Of a stretch of 64,000 nucleotides of DNA, positions 25,082 through 34,070 are shown piece by piece. The notes beneath the pieces were generated by a model. The model saw only the letters and a program-made list of their open reading frames with translations. It ran no database searches and had not been told where the DNA came from. Both the position numbers and the translations under genes were made by a program. The stretch lies in assembly GCF_900130055.1 (NCBI RefSeq), contig NZ_FQXU01000007.1, positions 45,024 through 109,023 of the forward strand. Direction: 5' to 3'. Position 1 is the stretch's first letter. Each line of letters opens with the position of its first letter. Source of the stretch: Clostridium intestinale DSM 6191 (GTDB lineage Bacteria > Bacillota > Clostridia > Clostridiales > Clostridiaceae).

Positions 25082-25749
25082 ATATTTTTCCTCCATTTTT
25101 GATCTAGACCAAGCAATGTTTTTAATCTGCTTGCAGAACTTGCTACAACCGATATAAATATTACATCATGTTTCTCAAATACTGTTCCCCAAGTTGGCAA
25201 AAAAGTTTTATTTGCACGACTTATAGCAACAACTTGGAACTCTCCTATTGAAGTTACCTCGCTAACAGTTCTACCAACCAAAAGTGCTGGAGTCTCAATT
25301 CTTACTAATTCAACACTTGAATTACCTATTGTTAATACGCTATCTAATTGATTGTAACTTAATAAATCAGTTGCTCTTTGTATTCCCCATGCTGCAGATG
25401 ATATAGTTTGAATACCAAGAGTACGATATATTTCTGCCTTTCTAGGATCATGCAACCTTGCTATAACACGAGGTACTTTATAAATATTTTTAGATATTCT
25501 TCCTATAAGTGCATTAGCCTCATCACTATTGCTACAGGCAATGACTGCATCTACAAATGAAATACCTGCTTCAGTTAATACATCTTTGTCAAATCCTATT
25601 CCCACAATCATTTTTCCTTTAAAGTTTTCACCAAGTAGTTTAAATGAATCTGGGTTATTGTCAATGATTGTTACACTATGACCCTTTTTTATTAGGTTTT
25701 GAGCTAATCCTGAGCCCATAACCCCACAACCTATTATAATATCTTTCAT
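25078..25749 (-). CDS. TrkA/RCK-type NAD-binding regulatory protein (first copy)
   Basis: A 223-aa protein with TrkA-N (GCGVMGSGLAQNL, VTIIDNN, GIGFDKDVLTEAGI, VIARLHDPRKAEIYRTLG) and TrkA-C (PALLVGRTVSEV..., VVAISRANKTFLPTWGTVFEKHDVIFI). It diverges from its neighbour, which suits a hetero-assembly of two RCK subunits. Its ATG overlaps the stop of the P-type ATPase gene by four bases, so the three proteins are made together. Possible roles are gating the pump, or controlling a K+ transporter encoded elsewhere. Confidence 0.9.
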   Translation of the reverse strand: MKDIIIGCGVMGSGLAQNLIKKGHSVTIIDNNPDSFKLLGENFKGKMIVGIGFDKDVLTEAGISFVDAVIACSNSDEANALIGRISKNIYKVPRVIARLHDPRKAEIYRTLGIQTISSAAWGIQRATDLLSYNQLDSVLTIGNSSVELVRIETPALLVGRTVSEVTSIGEFQVVAISRANKTFLPTWGTVFEKHDVIFISVVASSASRLKTLLGLDQKWRKNI

Positions 25750-28586
25750 ATCACTAACCTCTTATCATTAACTTTTTTAACTCTACTAAGTTTTCTTGAA
25801 ATTGCCTTTCTACCTTCTTCTAGTAGTAATATAGGGAAAGGTAATACAATCAAATATATCCACTCTTTGAAGCCTATCGCTACTGTATTAAATATATTCT
25901 GCAAGAATGGTATATAAATTATTGCTAAAATCAATAAGACTTCAAAAATAATACCAGTTACTATTTTTTTATTAGCAAATATTCCGATCTTAAATACCGA
26001 CTCATTTTCCGTTCTACAATTCAATACTGCACCAATTTGGCAAAATACTATAGATGCTAAAGTCATGGTAGTAGCTTGTTTATAAACTACACCAGAACTA
26101 GCTAATGGAACATTTGGCCATCCATTTAGTATATTTACAAAGAAATATGCACCCATAGCTACAACTGATTCTAATAATCCATACCATAAAAATGCTTTAA
26201 TGACTGTTTTCTTATTCATTAATATCTCTGTTCTTGAACGTGGAGGTTTTTCCATTACGCCTTTCTCAGGTAGTTCTGCACCTAGTCCAAGAGCAGGCAA
26301 CATATCTGTTCCTAAATCAATAGCTAGTATCTGCATTACAGTAAGAGGAAGCGGAATGTTTCCCTTAGATAGTAAAAATGCTGCTGATGGTACTGCCTCA
26401 GGTGTATTGCTGTTAAGAATATAGAGTAAAAACTTTCTTATATTACTATAAACTGCTCTACCTTCTTCTATAGCTTTTACAATAGACGCAAAATTATCAT
26501 CGGTTAATATCATATCTGCCGCTTCTTTTGCAACATCTGTACCAGATATCCCCATAGCTACACCAATATCAGCTTTTTTTAGAGCTGGAGAGTCATTAAC
26601 TCCATCTCCTGTCACAGCTACTATATGACCTAGTTCTTGTAAATTACATACTATTCTATATTTTTGTTCTGGTGCTACCCTAGCAAAAATAACTTCATCT
26701 TTTAAAACTTTTTTAAGATCATCGTCACTCATCTTTTCAAGATCAACTCCAGATACAATCCTAGGATGGTTACTCTCTACAATACCAATCCTCTTTGCTA
26801 TGCTCTCTGCTGTCAATCCATAGTCCCCTGTTATCATAATAATTCTTATTTTAGCTCTATGACATAACTCTACAGCATCTTTAACCTCTGGTCTTGGAGG
26901 GTCTGCCATAACAACTAGTCCAACAAACGTCATGTCTTGTTCAATAAGTTCTGGTGTATAAGAACTCAAAGATTTTGGGAGATTACATTCTTTAGTTAAA
27001 TGTCTATATGCAACTGCTAAAACTCTCAATCCATTTCGTGCATATTTATCATTTGCTTCCATAATTTCATTACGTTGCGAATCGCTTAGCTCTTGTTTGT
27101 CACCATTTTTATTTATACTTGTACAAAGTTCCAACACTTCTTTTGGAGCTCCTTTGATATATGCTATTCTTTCATATCCTCCTATCGGAGTACTCAAATT
27201 ATGAATAGTACTCATTCTTTTTCTTCTTGAATCAAAAGGTAACTCTCTGATTCTTGGCATAAAATTAATCTGGTTAATTGTATCTATTCCAGCCTTTTGT
27301 GCAACTACTCCCAAACATGCTTCTGTTGGATCTCCTAGCACAGTATATCTATCTGATTCATCATTTGGAGGTACTATACGCGCATTACTGCATAGTGAAG
27401 CTGCAGTTAAAAGTATTTTTAAATCTTCGTCATTCTCAGCATAAAGTTCTTTATTTTCATAAAGAATCTTACCTACCGGAGCATAACCTAATCCTGTAAC
27501 CTTCAATTCTTTTCCTGGGAGCCATAAATTATTAACTGTCATTTCATTTTGAGTCAAAGTTCCAGTTTTATCAGAACAAATAACAGTAGTGCATCCTAAA
27601 GTTTCAACTGCCGACAATCTCTTTACTAAAGCATTTTCTTTTGCCATCCTCTGCACCGCCATTGCTAAAGACAAAGTAACCGTAGGAAGTAATCCTTCTG
27701 GAATAAATGCTACCACCATTCCTAACGAGAATATAAATGCTTCTGCTATAGGTTCTTTTACAAAAAATATAGCCGTTATAAAAAATACTACCCCCATGCT
27801 TAACGCAATCATTGAGATTTGTTTAGTCAATAAATTCAACTCTTTTTGCAGTGGACTCAGTTCTTCTTTCATAGTTTGAGTTAGATTAGCAATTTTCCCA
27901 AATTCAGTTTCCATACCAATTGAAACAACTACAGCTTTTGCTGTTCCACTTGCTACACTAGAACCTGTAAAAATAAGATTTGGTGTTTCTGACTTCGATA
28001 GTCCATCTCTCATTATTGGATCATGTGTTTTTCTTACTGGATTAGATTCTCCTGTTAGAGTTGATTGGTTTACTTGAAGATCGCTACTTTCAATTACACG
28101 AGCATCGGCTGATATTTTATCCCCTTCTTCTACTAACATAATATCTCCAGGAACTAAATCCTCTGCTAATATCTGCTGCTCTTTATTATCCCTAATAACC
28201 CTAGCGTAAGAAGGAAGCATCTTTTTTAAAGCTTCAGTAGCTTTGCCTGCTCTATGCTCCTGCCAAAAGCTAAAAACTCCATTTATAATATTAACCAAAA
28301 ATATAGCAACCCCAAGTTCAACCATATCTGCAATTATGGCAATAATACCTCCAGCCCATAATAGAAGAGCCATTAAACTAACAAAATTGGACATTAAAAC
28401 TAATATGGCAGGTTTACCCTTCTTTTCAGTAATAGCATTTTTTCCATACTTCTCTCGATTTGCTTGTACTTCTTGTATTGTTAACCCTTCTTCTCTAGTG
28501 TTAAGTTTTTTGTAAACATCTTTTGCCGTCAATTTAAATATCTTTTCATCCATGTTCTCTTTAGCAATCTGTACTTTCTCTTCCAT
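25746..28586 (-). CDS. P2-type cation-transporting ATPase
   Basis: A 946-aa ion pump with the full P-ATPase set: N-terminal cation-ATPase domain, TGES (actuator), PEGLLP in TM4, DKTGTLTQNEMTV (phosphorylated Asp near residue 340), KGAPKEVLELC (ATP pocket), TGDGVNDSPALKKADIGVAMG and about six C-terminal helices. PEGLLP resembles the Na+/K+-ATPase type (PEGLL) more than the SERCA PEGLPA, so monovalent cations are plausible, though Ca2+ cannot be excluded. Two TrkA-type proteins overlap it downstream, which also points to K+/Na+. A GGGG-type ribosome site precedes the ATG. Confidence 0.92.
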   Translation of the reverse strand: MEEKVQIAKENMDEKIFKLTAKDVYKKLNTREEGLTIQEVQANREKYGKNAITEKKGKPAILVLMSNFVSLMALLLWAGGIIAIIADMVELGVAIFLVNIINGVFSFWQEHRAGKATEALKKMLPSYARVIRDNKEQQILAEDLVPGDIMLVEEGDKISADARVIESSDLQVNQSTLTGESNPVRKTHDPIMRDGLSKSETPNLIFTGSSVASGTAKAVVVSIGMETEFGKIANLTQTMKEELSPLQKELNLLTKQISMIALSMGVVFFITAIFFVKEPIAEAFIFSLGMVVAFIPEGLLPTVTLSLAMAVQRMAKENALVKRLSAVETLGCTTVICSDKTGTLTQNEMTVNNLWLPGKELKVTGLGYAPVGKILYENKELYAENDEDLKILLTAASLCSNARIVPPNDESDRYTVLGDPTEACLGVVAQKAGIDTINQINFMPRIRELPFDSRRKRMSTIHNLSTPIGGYERIAYIKGAPKEVLELCTSINKNGDKQELSDSQRNEIMEANDKYARNGLRVLAVAYRHLTKECNLPKSLSSYTPELIEQDMTFVGLVVMADPPRPEVKDAVELCHRAKIRIIMITGDYGLTAESIAKRIGIVESNHPRIVSGVDLEKMSDDDLKKVLKDEVIFARVAPEQKYRIVCNLQELGHIVAVTGDGVNDSPALKKADIGVAMGISGTDVAKEAADMILTDDNFASIVKAIEEGRAVYSNIRKFLLYILNSNTPEAVPSAAFLLSKGNIPLPLTVMQILAIDLGTDMLPALGLGAELPEKGVMEKPPRSRTEILMNKKTVIKAFLWYGLLESVVAMGAYFFVNILNGWPNVPLASSGVVYKQATTMTLASIVFCQIGAVLNCRTENESVFKIGIFANKKIVTGIIFEVLLILAIIYIPFLQNIFNTVAIGFKEWIYLIVLPFPILLLEEGRKAISRKLSRVKKVNDKRLVI

Positions 28587-28810
28587 TTCAATTTTACCCC
28601 ATCAATAATTATAGTATTAAAATAATATTATGATATTACTCCTCAAAGGCTTAATTTACAATTATTGGCTGTGGTATCTTTTAGGAATATCCATTAGATA
28701 TTTGAAGATTTAACCATATAGTTTCATTTTATTTATCTATAGTATGTTAGATATGCTTATAATATGGTATATTTATATCTTGCAAAAATAGAAATATTGT
28801 AGGGATATAA

Positions 28811-28861
28811 ATAATAAAAATAAGCCACAGATTTCTAAAAATCCATAGCTTATTTTTATTA
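28811..28861 (-). terminator. trpB2 terminator
   Basis: AATAAAAATAAGC / GCTTATTTTTATT outer arms with a second inner AGATTT / AAATC pairing. It sits directly at the trpB2 stop and ends in a T-run. Confidence 0.85.
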
Positions 28862-28862
28862 T

Positions 28863-30242
28863 TTATTCTTGTATTCCAGGAACTTTAGGTAATTCAGAAA
28901 ATCCTTTTTCTAAATCTTCATCTGTTGGAATATAATCTGTCATTGTTCCCTTCAAATAGGATTCATATGCCATCATATCAAAATAACCCGTTCCTGTTAA
29001 TCCAAATAAAATTGTCTTTTCTTCTCCAGATTCCTTACATTTAAGAGCCTCTTCAATAGCTCCATATATAGCATGTGCTGATTCTGGTGCTGGAAGTATG
29101 GTTTCATGTTTTGCAAATAAAGTTGCTGCTTCAAAAACCTTTGTTTGTTCCACTGATATAGCTTCCATATATCCATCATGATAAAGCTTCGATACTATAG
29201 GAGACATACCATGATATCTAAGCCCTCCAGCGTGATTTGCTGATGGTACAAAACTTGAACCAAGGGTGTACATCCTTGCTAATGGAGTAATCTTTCCAAC
29301 ATCACAGAAGTCATAAGCATAACGACCTCTTGTTAATGATGGACATGAAGCTGGCTCTACAGCCATTATCCTTGGATTAGCTTTCCCTGTTAATTTATCT
29401 TGCATAAAAGGAGCAATTAACCCTCCAAGATTTGATCCTCCTCCTGCACATCCTATTACTATATCAGGATATTCATCAATACTTTCCATGGCAATTTTAG
29501 ATTCTAATCCTATAATTGATTGATGCAGAAGTACCTGATTTAGTACCGAACCAAGTACATATTTACACCCTTCTGTTGTAACTGCTTTTTCTACTGCCTC
29601 TGAAATAGCGCATCCAAGACTTCCAGTAGTATCTGGGTCTTTCTCTAAGATAGCTCTACCAGCATTAGTTGTGGTGCTTGGACTTGGGATTATGTTTCCA
29701 TCAAAAGTTTCTATGATTGCTTTACGAAATGGTTTTTGTTCATATGAGCATTTAACCATATAAACTGTAAGTGGAATATTATAATAACTACATGCTTCAG
29801 CTAGTGCAGTTCCCCATTGACCAGCTCCAGTTTCAGTAGTTAAACTCTTCAGTCCCTGCTCTTTAGCATAATAAGCTTGCGCAACAGCTGAATTTAATTT
29901 GTGACTTCCAGATGTGTTGTTTCCCTCAAATTTATAATAGATTTTTGCAGGAGTTCCCAAAGCTTTTTCAAGGTTATAAGCTCTTATTAAAGGAGATGGT
30001 CTAAACATTTTATAAAATTCCTGTATCTCTTCTGGAATATCTATATACCTAGTTGAGTCATCCATTTCTTGTTTAGCTAACTCTTCACAAAATACTGGAT
30101 ATAATTCCTCTGCAGTCGCAGGTTTAAAGGTTTGTGGATTCAGCATTGGATCTGGAATTCCCTTCATATCTGCTCTTAAGTTATACCATTGTTTCGGCAT
30201 TTGATCTTCAGTTAAATAAATTCTATGTGGTATTTTTTTCAT
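28863..30242 (-). CDS. trpB2: Tryptophan synthase beta-like protein (TrpB2)
   Basis: A PLP enzyme joining indole and serine (or phosphoserine) to make tryptophan. The 459-aa length and N-terminal extension (residues 1-70) mark the TrpB2 class. The PLP Lys is in GSHKLNSA, the catalytic Glu in TETGAGQWG, the phosphate loop in GCAGGGSNLGG, and the C-terminal substrate site in GLTGTGYFDM. There is no trpA nearby, so it probably uses free indole. A tryptophan T-box in its leader shows that the cell makes it when Trp-tRNA is uncharged. GGGGGC upstream sets the start. Confidence 0.94.
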   Translation of the reverse strand: MKKIPHRIYLTEDQMPKQWYNLRADMKGIPDPMLNPQTFKPATAEELYPVFCEELAKQEMDDSTRYIDIPEEIQEFYKMFRPSPLIRAYNLEKALGTPAKIYYKFEGNNTSGSHKLNSAVAQAYYAKEQGLKSLTTETGAGQWGTALAEACSYYNIPLTVYMVKCSYEQKPFRKAIIETFDGNIIPSPSTTTNAGRAILEKDPDTTGSLGCAISEAVEKAVTTEGCKYVLGSVLNQVLLHQSIIGLESKIAMESIDEYPDIVIGCAGGGSNLGGLIAPFMQDKLTGKANPRIMAVEPASCPSLTRGRYAYDFCDVGKITPLARMYTLGSSFVPSANHAGGLRYHGMSPIVSKLYHDGYMEAISVEQTKVFEAATLFAKHETILPAPESAHAIYGAIEEALKCKESGEEKTILFGLTGTGYFDMMAYESYLKGTMTDYIPTDEDLEKGFSELPKVPGIQE

Positions 30243-30330
30243 TTTAATAGCCCCCTTTGATTTATATTAATATTTTATTTTATAAAATATTTAAAACTTA
30301 TGCCCCTATATAAATGTATTTTAGAAAAAT

Positions 30331-30604
30331 AAAAAAGACCTTCATCCTAAATAACTAGGACAAAAGTCTATAACTTCTGCGGTACCACCTAAATTGGTCA
30401 AAATAACCCACTTACTAATGTACATTCATACATCTTCCTTTATAACGAGTGGAAATCTCGTCGGGTATTACTAAGCAATTCTGCTTTTCCTCCCGCCCTT
30501 ATAAGTCCATTCAACTTAGCTTGTACTGTTGTAATCTCACCGTCTACAACTCTCTTTAAGTCTTGTACTAGGTCTACTTCTCTTAATCATAGGTTTTATT
30601 TTAT
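30331..30604 (-). promoter_or_regulatory. T-box riboswitch, tryptophan-specific
   Basis: On the minus strand, stem I contains GAATGGACT, where TGG (Trp) at 30507-30509 is the specifier followed by the conserved A. AGAGAG and the conserved GTGAGATTACAAC part lie upstream. The T-box AGGTGGTACCGCAGA is at 30376-30390. A terminator (30331-30368, stem AGAC...TCCTA / TAGGA...GTCT with six T's) follows. Uncharged tRNA-Trp binding should favour the antiterminator and read-through into trpB2. Confidence 0.95.
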
Positions 30605-30610
30605 AATTTG

Positions 30611-30639
30611 ATTATAATAACTTTGATATTTTCTGTCAA
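30611..30639 (-). promoter_or_regulatory. trpB2 T-box promoter
   Basis: Consensus sigma-A promoter: TTGACA at 30634-30639 and TATAAT at 30611-30616 with a 17-base spacer, starting transcription just ahead of the T-box. Confidence 0.85.
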
Positions 30640-30705
30640 ACATTTTTGATGCTTTAAAGTTTAAAATCTCACTTTTACGGGAAGTCTAGTTATGGAGGTG
30701 TTAAT

Positions 30706-30879
30706 ATGAGAAATAAAGAAAAAGAACTAAATAGAGAACTTGGTATACATGAACAACATGATCAAGTATCTAATATGATAGATGCCATGTTAGCTTTAGG
30801 ACCTGTAAATTTAGGTTTAAATAACCCTAAAATAGAACGCTATGCTGAACAAAGAATAAAAGAAGATATAACAAAATAG
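30706..30879 (+). CDS. Small hypothetical protein, 57 aa
   Basis: ATG at 30706 with TATGGAGGTG eight bases upstream, ending in TAG at 30877-30879. The protein is charged and helical: MRNKEKELNRELGIHEQHDQ at the start, a central MIDAMLALGPVNLGLNN, and a basic tail. No TM segment or cysteine is present. It lies between the T-box promoter (divergent) and a bidirectional terminator. The strong ribosome site and clean borders support a real gene. No family is recognised. Confidence 0.7.
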   Translation: MRNKEKELNRELGIHEQHDQVSNMIDAMLALGPVNLGLNNPKIERYAEQRIKEDITK

Positions 30880-30888
30880 CTAAAGTTC

Positions 30889-30927
30889 CTAGGGCTGTCA
30901 CTAATTTTTAATTAATAACAGCCCTAG
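30889..30927. terminator. Bidirectional terminator between the 57-aa gene and epsC
   Basis: Perfect 10-bp arms CTAGGGCTGT / ACAGCCCTAG around a 19-base AT-rich loop, placed between two convergent stops. Confidence 0.8.
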
Positions 30928-30930
30928 AAT

Positions 30931-31869
30931 TTATATAACCCAATCAAAAATAAATTCTTGTTTTAATTCTTCTGGTTTACTATTTTTAAAACTAAGTTCA
31001 GGATTTTTAACACTTACTCTAGTGTCAGCTGGAACTGACTGAGTAATAAATGCATTACCTCCTATAACTGAGTTTTTACCTATTACAGTATCTCCACCTA
31101 ATATAGATGCACCAGAATAAATAGTTACATTATCTTCAATTGTTGGATGTCTTCTTACGCCTTTAAGTCCTTGCCCGCCTCTTGTTGATAAGGCCCCTAA
31201 GGTTACTCCTTGATAAATCTTTACATATTCACCTATAACACAAGTTTGTCCTATAACAACTCCTGTACCATGGTCTATAAAAAAGTATTTTCCAATCTCC
31301 GCTCCAGCATTTATATCAATCCCAGTTAAACTATGAGCATATTCAGTCATAATTCTTGGGATATATGGTACATTTAAAATATCTAATTCATGCGCTATTC
31401 TATAAATGCTTACCGCAAATACTCCTGGATATGAGAAAATTACTTGCTCTACATCGCCAGCAGCTGGATCTCCGTCGTAGGCTGCTTGTACATCTGTCGA
31501 AACATATTCTTGTATTTTAGGTAATGTTTTTAAGAAAGTTCTGCATGTCTTGCAGGTTTTTTCTTCTATTATTTGAATATCACTTATTTGATGTTTATAT
31601 TTAAGTGCTAATTTTATTTGTCTATGAAGTTTTTCTTGTATACTCATTAAAAGATCGCCTATATAATATTCCATTACACTATTTGATAACTTTTTGGTTT
31701 GAAAATACCCTGGAAAAATAAGTTGTCTTAACTCTTGCAATATTTCTATAACTTCATACTTGTCTGGCAAATTAGAAGATTCATATACTGAAAAAACAGA
31801 GTTTTGTTTATAATTATTTGCTATTTCTGAAACTAGTTGAACTATATTTTCTTCACATTCCCTATTCAT
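30931..31869 (-). CDS. epsC: Serine O-acetyltransferase EpsC
   Basis: Transfers acetyl from acetyl-CoA to serine, giving O-acetylserine for cysteine synthesis. The N-terminal 130 residues are helical. DGDPAAGDVEQVIFSYPGVFAVSIYRIAHEL is the conserved SAT segment. The left-handed beta-helix carries hexapeptide repeats with the active-site DHGTGVVIGQT and GVTLGALS. EpsC-type proteins of about 310 aa are usual. The ATG at 31869 is chosen because AAAGGG sits nine bases before it; the ATG three codons up lies directly on the ribosome site. A promoter is at 31913-31941. Confidence 0.93.
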   Translation of the reverse strand: MNRECEENIVQLVSEIANNYKQNSVFSVYESSNLPDKYEVIEILQELRQLIFPGYFQTKKLSNSVMEYYIGDLLMSIQEKLHRQIKLALKYKHQISDIQIIEEKTCKTCRTFLKTLPKIQEYVSTDVQAAYDGDPAAGDVEQVIFSYPGVFAVSIYRIAHELDILNVPYIPRIMTEYAHSLTGIDINAGAEIGKYFFIDHGTGVVIGQTCVIGEYVKIYQGVTLGALSTRGGQGLKGVRRHPTIEDNVTIYSGASILGGDTVIGKNSVIGGNAFITQSVPADTRVSVKNPELSFKNSKPEELKQEFIFDWVI

Positions 31870-31912
31870 TATCTTCATCCCTTTTCTATATACTTAATTA
31901 GCTGTTTTTTAT

Positions 31913-31941
31913 ATTATACGTGATGTTTTTAATCTAAACAA
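31913..31941 (-). promoter_or_regulatory. epsC promoter
   Basis: TTGTTT (31936-31941), 17-base spacer, TATAAT (31913-31918), about 45 bases before the epsC start codon. Confidence 0.6.
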
Positions 31942-31957
31942 GTAATTGCAATATAAT

Positions 31958-32848
31958 TTATTCAACATAGCCAACTTGGTTTCTACCGCCCGTTTTCACC
32001 TTATAAAGCTGTTCATCTGCTTTTTGTATTATTTCATTTCCAGTAATACTACTATTATAATCGTTAGAGAAAATTCCCATACTTACTGTAATTTTTATTA
32101 CTCTATTATCAAAAAAGAAATTATAATCTTCTATTTTTTTTCTTATTCTCTCACATAGATGAAAAGCATCATGTTTATTAGTTCCAACTAAAACTATACC
32201 AAATTCTTCTCCACCATATCTTCCTACAATATCTCCTTTACGTAGAGAACTCATCAAGATATTTGAAAGCTCCTTCAATATCATATCCCCAGACATATGT
32301 CCATATGTATCATTTATCCTTTTAAAATAATCTATATCTAACATTATGAAGGATATATGACCCTTATTTCTCTTCTGTTTAGATAATTCCTTTTCAAGTA
32401 ATTCTATGAGTACAGCATGGTTATATAGACCTGTTAAACTATCTTTCATAGCAAGTTCTTTAAGTTTGTCTTGAACATCTTTAAGCCTTAGTGCAGATTG
32501 AATTCTAGCTATTACTTCAACCTCATCAATAGGCTTTTTAATATAGTCGAAGGCTCCCATCTCTAATGCCTTTTTCAAGTCATTTCCCTGAGTTCTTGCT
32601 GTCACCATAATCACCGGGATATCTTTTACATCATGATTACTCTTTAATATACTGCAAACTTCAAATCCATCCATTCCTGGCATCATTATATCAAGCAAAA
32701 TAACATCTGGCCTTATACTTCTAGCCATGTCCAATACCGGGAATCCATTATCCACAGAAAACACTTTATAATTTTCAGCTTCTAATATATCCGTTAAAAT
32801 TCTTACATTAAGCAGAGTATCATCTACGATAAGTATTTTTTCATTCAT
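31958..32848 (-). CDS. Response regulator REC-GGDEF (PleD-like)
   Basis: Phosphorylation-controlled diguanylate cyclase. Residues 1-120 are a receiver domain (ILIVDDTLLN, DVILLDIMMPG with the phospho-Asp, VMVTART, KKPID). Residues 130-296 are a GGDEF domain with LDIDYFKRIND and RYGGEEF. RKGD lies in the correct spacing before it, so an inhibitory RxxD site is present, unlike in the cyclases at 6139-11670. No histidine kinase lies next to it. The ATG at 32848 follows GGGGAGA; the earlier ATG at 32866 overlaps that site. Confidence 0.92.
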   Translation of the reverse strand: MNEKILIVDDTLLNVRILTDILEAENYKVFSVDNGFPVLDMARSIRPDVILLDIMMPGMDGFEVCSILKSNHDVKDIPVIMVTARTQGNDLKKALEMGAFDYIKKPIDEVEVIARIQSALRLKDVQDKLKELAMKDSLTGLYNHAVLIELLEKELSKQKRNKGHISFIMLDIDYFKRINDTYGHMSGDMILKELSNILMSSLRKGDIVGRYGGEEFGIVLVGTNKHDAFHLCERIRKKIEDYNFFFDNRVIKITVSMGIFSNDYNSSITGNEIIQKADEQLYKVKTGGRNQVGYVE

Positions 32849-32982
32849 AGTAATCAATCTCCCCAAAATTTTTTCTATAAAATAACCTATTAAATTTCAT
32901 ATCTCATTTTACCATTATTTTTCTATAAAATTAAGATATTTTATTTAATTATTCTATTTAATAAATATTAATAATTAAAATA

Positions 32983-33017
32983 AAGATGCCTACTATAATA
33001 AAATAATAGACATCCTT
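32983..33017 (-). terminator. Probable terminator of the MBL-fold gene
   Basis: Imperfect stem AAGATGCCTACTAT / ATAATAGACATCCTT next to the stop at 33022. Only moderate stability is expected. Confidence 0.45.
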
Positions 33018-33021
33018 ACCT

Positions 33022-33639
33022 CTACTTCCATTCCAAATAAAATTTGTTACTATTTTTTTCTTCTCCAATAGTGCTACTTTCTCCATGTCCTGGATGAACT
33101 CTCACATCCTCTATTTGAGTTTCTATCAAATTTATAACAGATTTCTTCATGGACTCTAAATCTCCTGTTGGAAATACCCATTTCCCCACTACGCCCTTAA
33201 AGAGAGTATCTCCTGTAAATAAATCATCTTCAAACTTATAGCAAACTCCACCAATAGTGTGTCCGGGTGTATAAATAACCGTTATTTCTTTGTCACCAAT
33301 AGAAAACTTATTAGATTCATCGATTTTAATAAGATTAATATCTTCTAAAAAATACTCCATATCTCTTCCATAGCGATTAAATACGTTATTATAGTTTTGC
33401 ACTAAATTATCATATTCATTTTCATGTACATACACTGGCACATCAAAACAATCCATTGCACTTATATGATCTATATGTCCATGCGTTAGTAGTATTCCTA
33501 ATACATTTAAATTGTGTTCTTGTATATATTCTCTTATTTTATCTTTTTCATATCCTGGATCAACTATATAACATTTGTTATCATACTCAATTATATAACA
33601 ATTTATATCCATATCTCCAAATAAGGTCAATTTCTTCAT
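33022..33639 (-). CDS. Metallo-beta-lactamase-fold hydrolase (glyoxalase II-like)
   Basis: A 205-aa soluble hydrolase. THGHIDHI is the HxHxDH metal motif; TPGHTIGG and FTGDTLF supply the third His and bridging Asp; HPGHGESS the last His. YcbL/GloB-like proteins of this size hydrolyse thioesters. It sits 24 bases downstream of a glyoxalase I gene, so the pair may convert methylglyoxal through a thiol adduct, probably not glutathione in this lineage (inference). GAGGTG precedes the ATG. Confidence 0.85.
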   Translation of the reverse strand: MKKLTLFGDMDINCYIIEYDNKCYIVDPGYEKDKIREYIQEHNLNVLGILLTHGHIDHISAMDCFDVPVYVHENEYDNLVQNYNNVFNRYGRDMEYFLEDINLIKIDESNKFSIGDKEITVIYTPGHTIGGVCYKFEDDLFTGDTLFKGVVGKWVFPTGDLESMKKSVINLIETQIEDVRVHPGHGESSTIGEEKNSNKFYLEWK

Positions 33640-33663
33640 CTATTACACCTCATTTAATAGTCG

Positions 33664-34047
33664 CTATTTTTGTCTTATAACTTCTATCTTATATCCATCT
33701 GGATCAGTTACAAAATAGTAGTTAGGAGGATTTCCTGGAAGCCCTTTTAATGGAGTAACCTCATACCCTAAAGCTATATGTCTTTCTCTTTCGCCTTCTA
33801 TGTCTTTCATTCCAAGTGCAATATGACTAAATCCATTACCTATTACATATGGTTTTTCTGGATTGTAATTATAAGTTAACTCTATTTCATAATCTTCTTC
33901 ACCATTTCCTAAATATACTATTGTAAATTTGTGATCTGGATGATCCTTTCTTTTAGTCTCAACTAGTCCAAAAGCATTTTTATAAAAATCTAATGACTTT
34001 TCTAAGTCCATTACTCTTATACATGTATGAAGCATCTTTACTGCCAT
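33664..34047 (-). CDS. gloA: Lactoylglutathione lyase / glyoxalase I (VOC)
   Basis: A 127-aa VOC metalloenzyme with two beta-alpha-beta-beta-beta modules. Metal ligands fit HTCIRV (His), YEIELTYN (Glu), FSHIALG (His) and YKIEVI (Glu), the standard GloA set. DPDGYKIEV is the family's end motif. It isomerises the hemithioacetal of methylglyoxal. GGAG eight bases before the ATG at 34047 sets the start; the GTG three codons up lies on the ribosome site. It is likely co-transcribed with the MBL-fold hydrolase. Confidence 0.92.
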   Translation of the reverse strand: MAVKMLHTCIRVMDLEKSLDFYKNAFGLVETKRKDHPDHKFTIVYLGNGEEDYEIELTYNYNPEKPYVIGNGFSHIALGMKDIEGERERHIALGYEVTPLKGLPGNPPNYYFVTDPDGYKIEVIRQK

Positions 34048-34070
34048 ATATATCACTCCTTATACTTAAA

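Noticed and set aside
28587-28810. c-di-AMP (ydaO) or potassium riboswitch before the P-type ATPase
   Set aside because: The leader lacks the conserved GGG and pseudoknot motifs and shows no terminator near the start codon.
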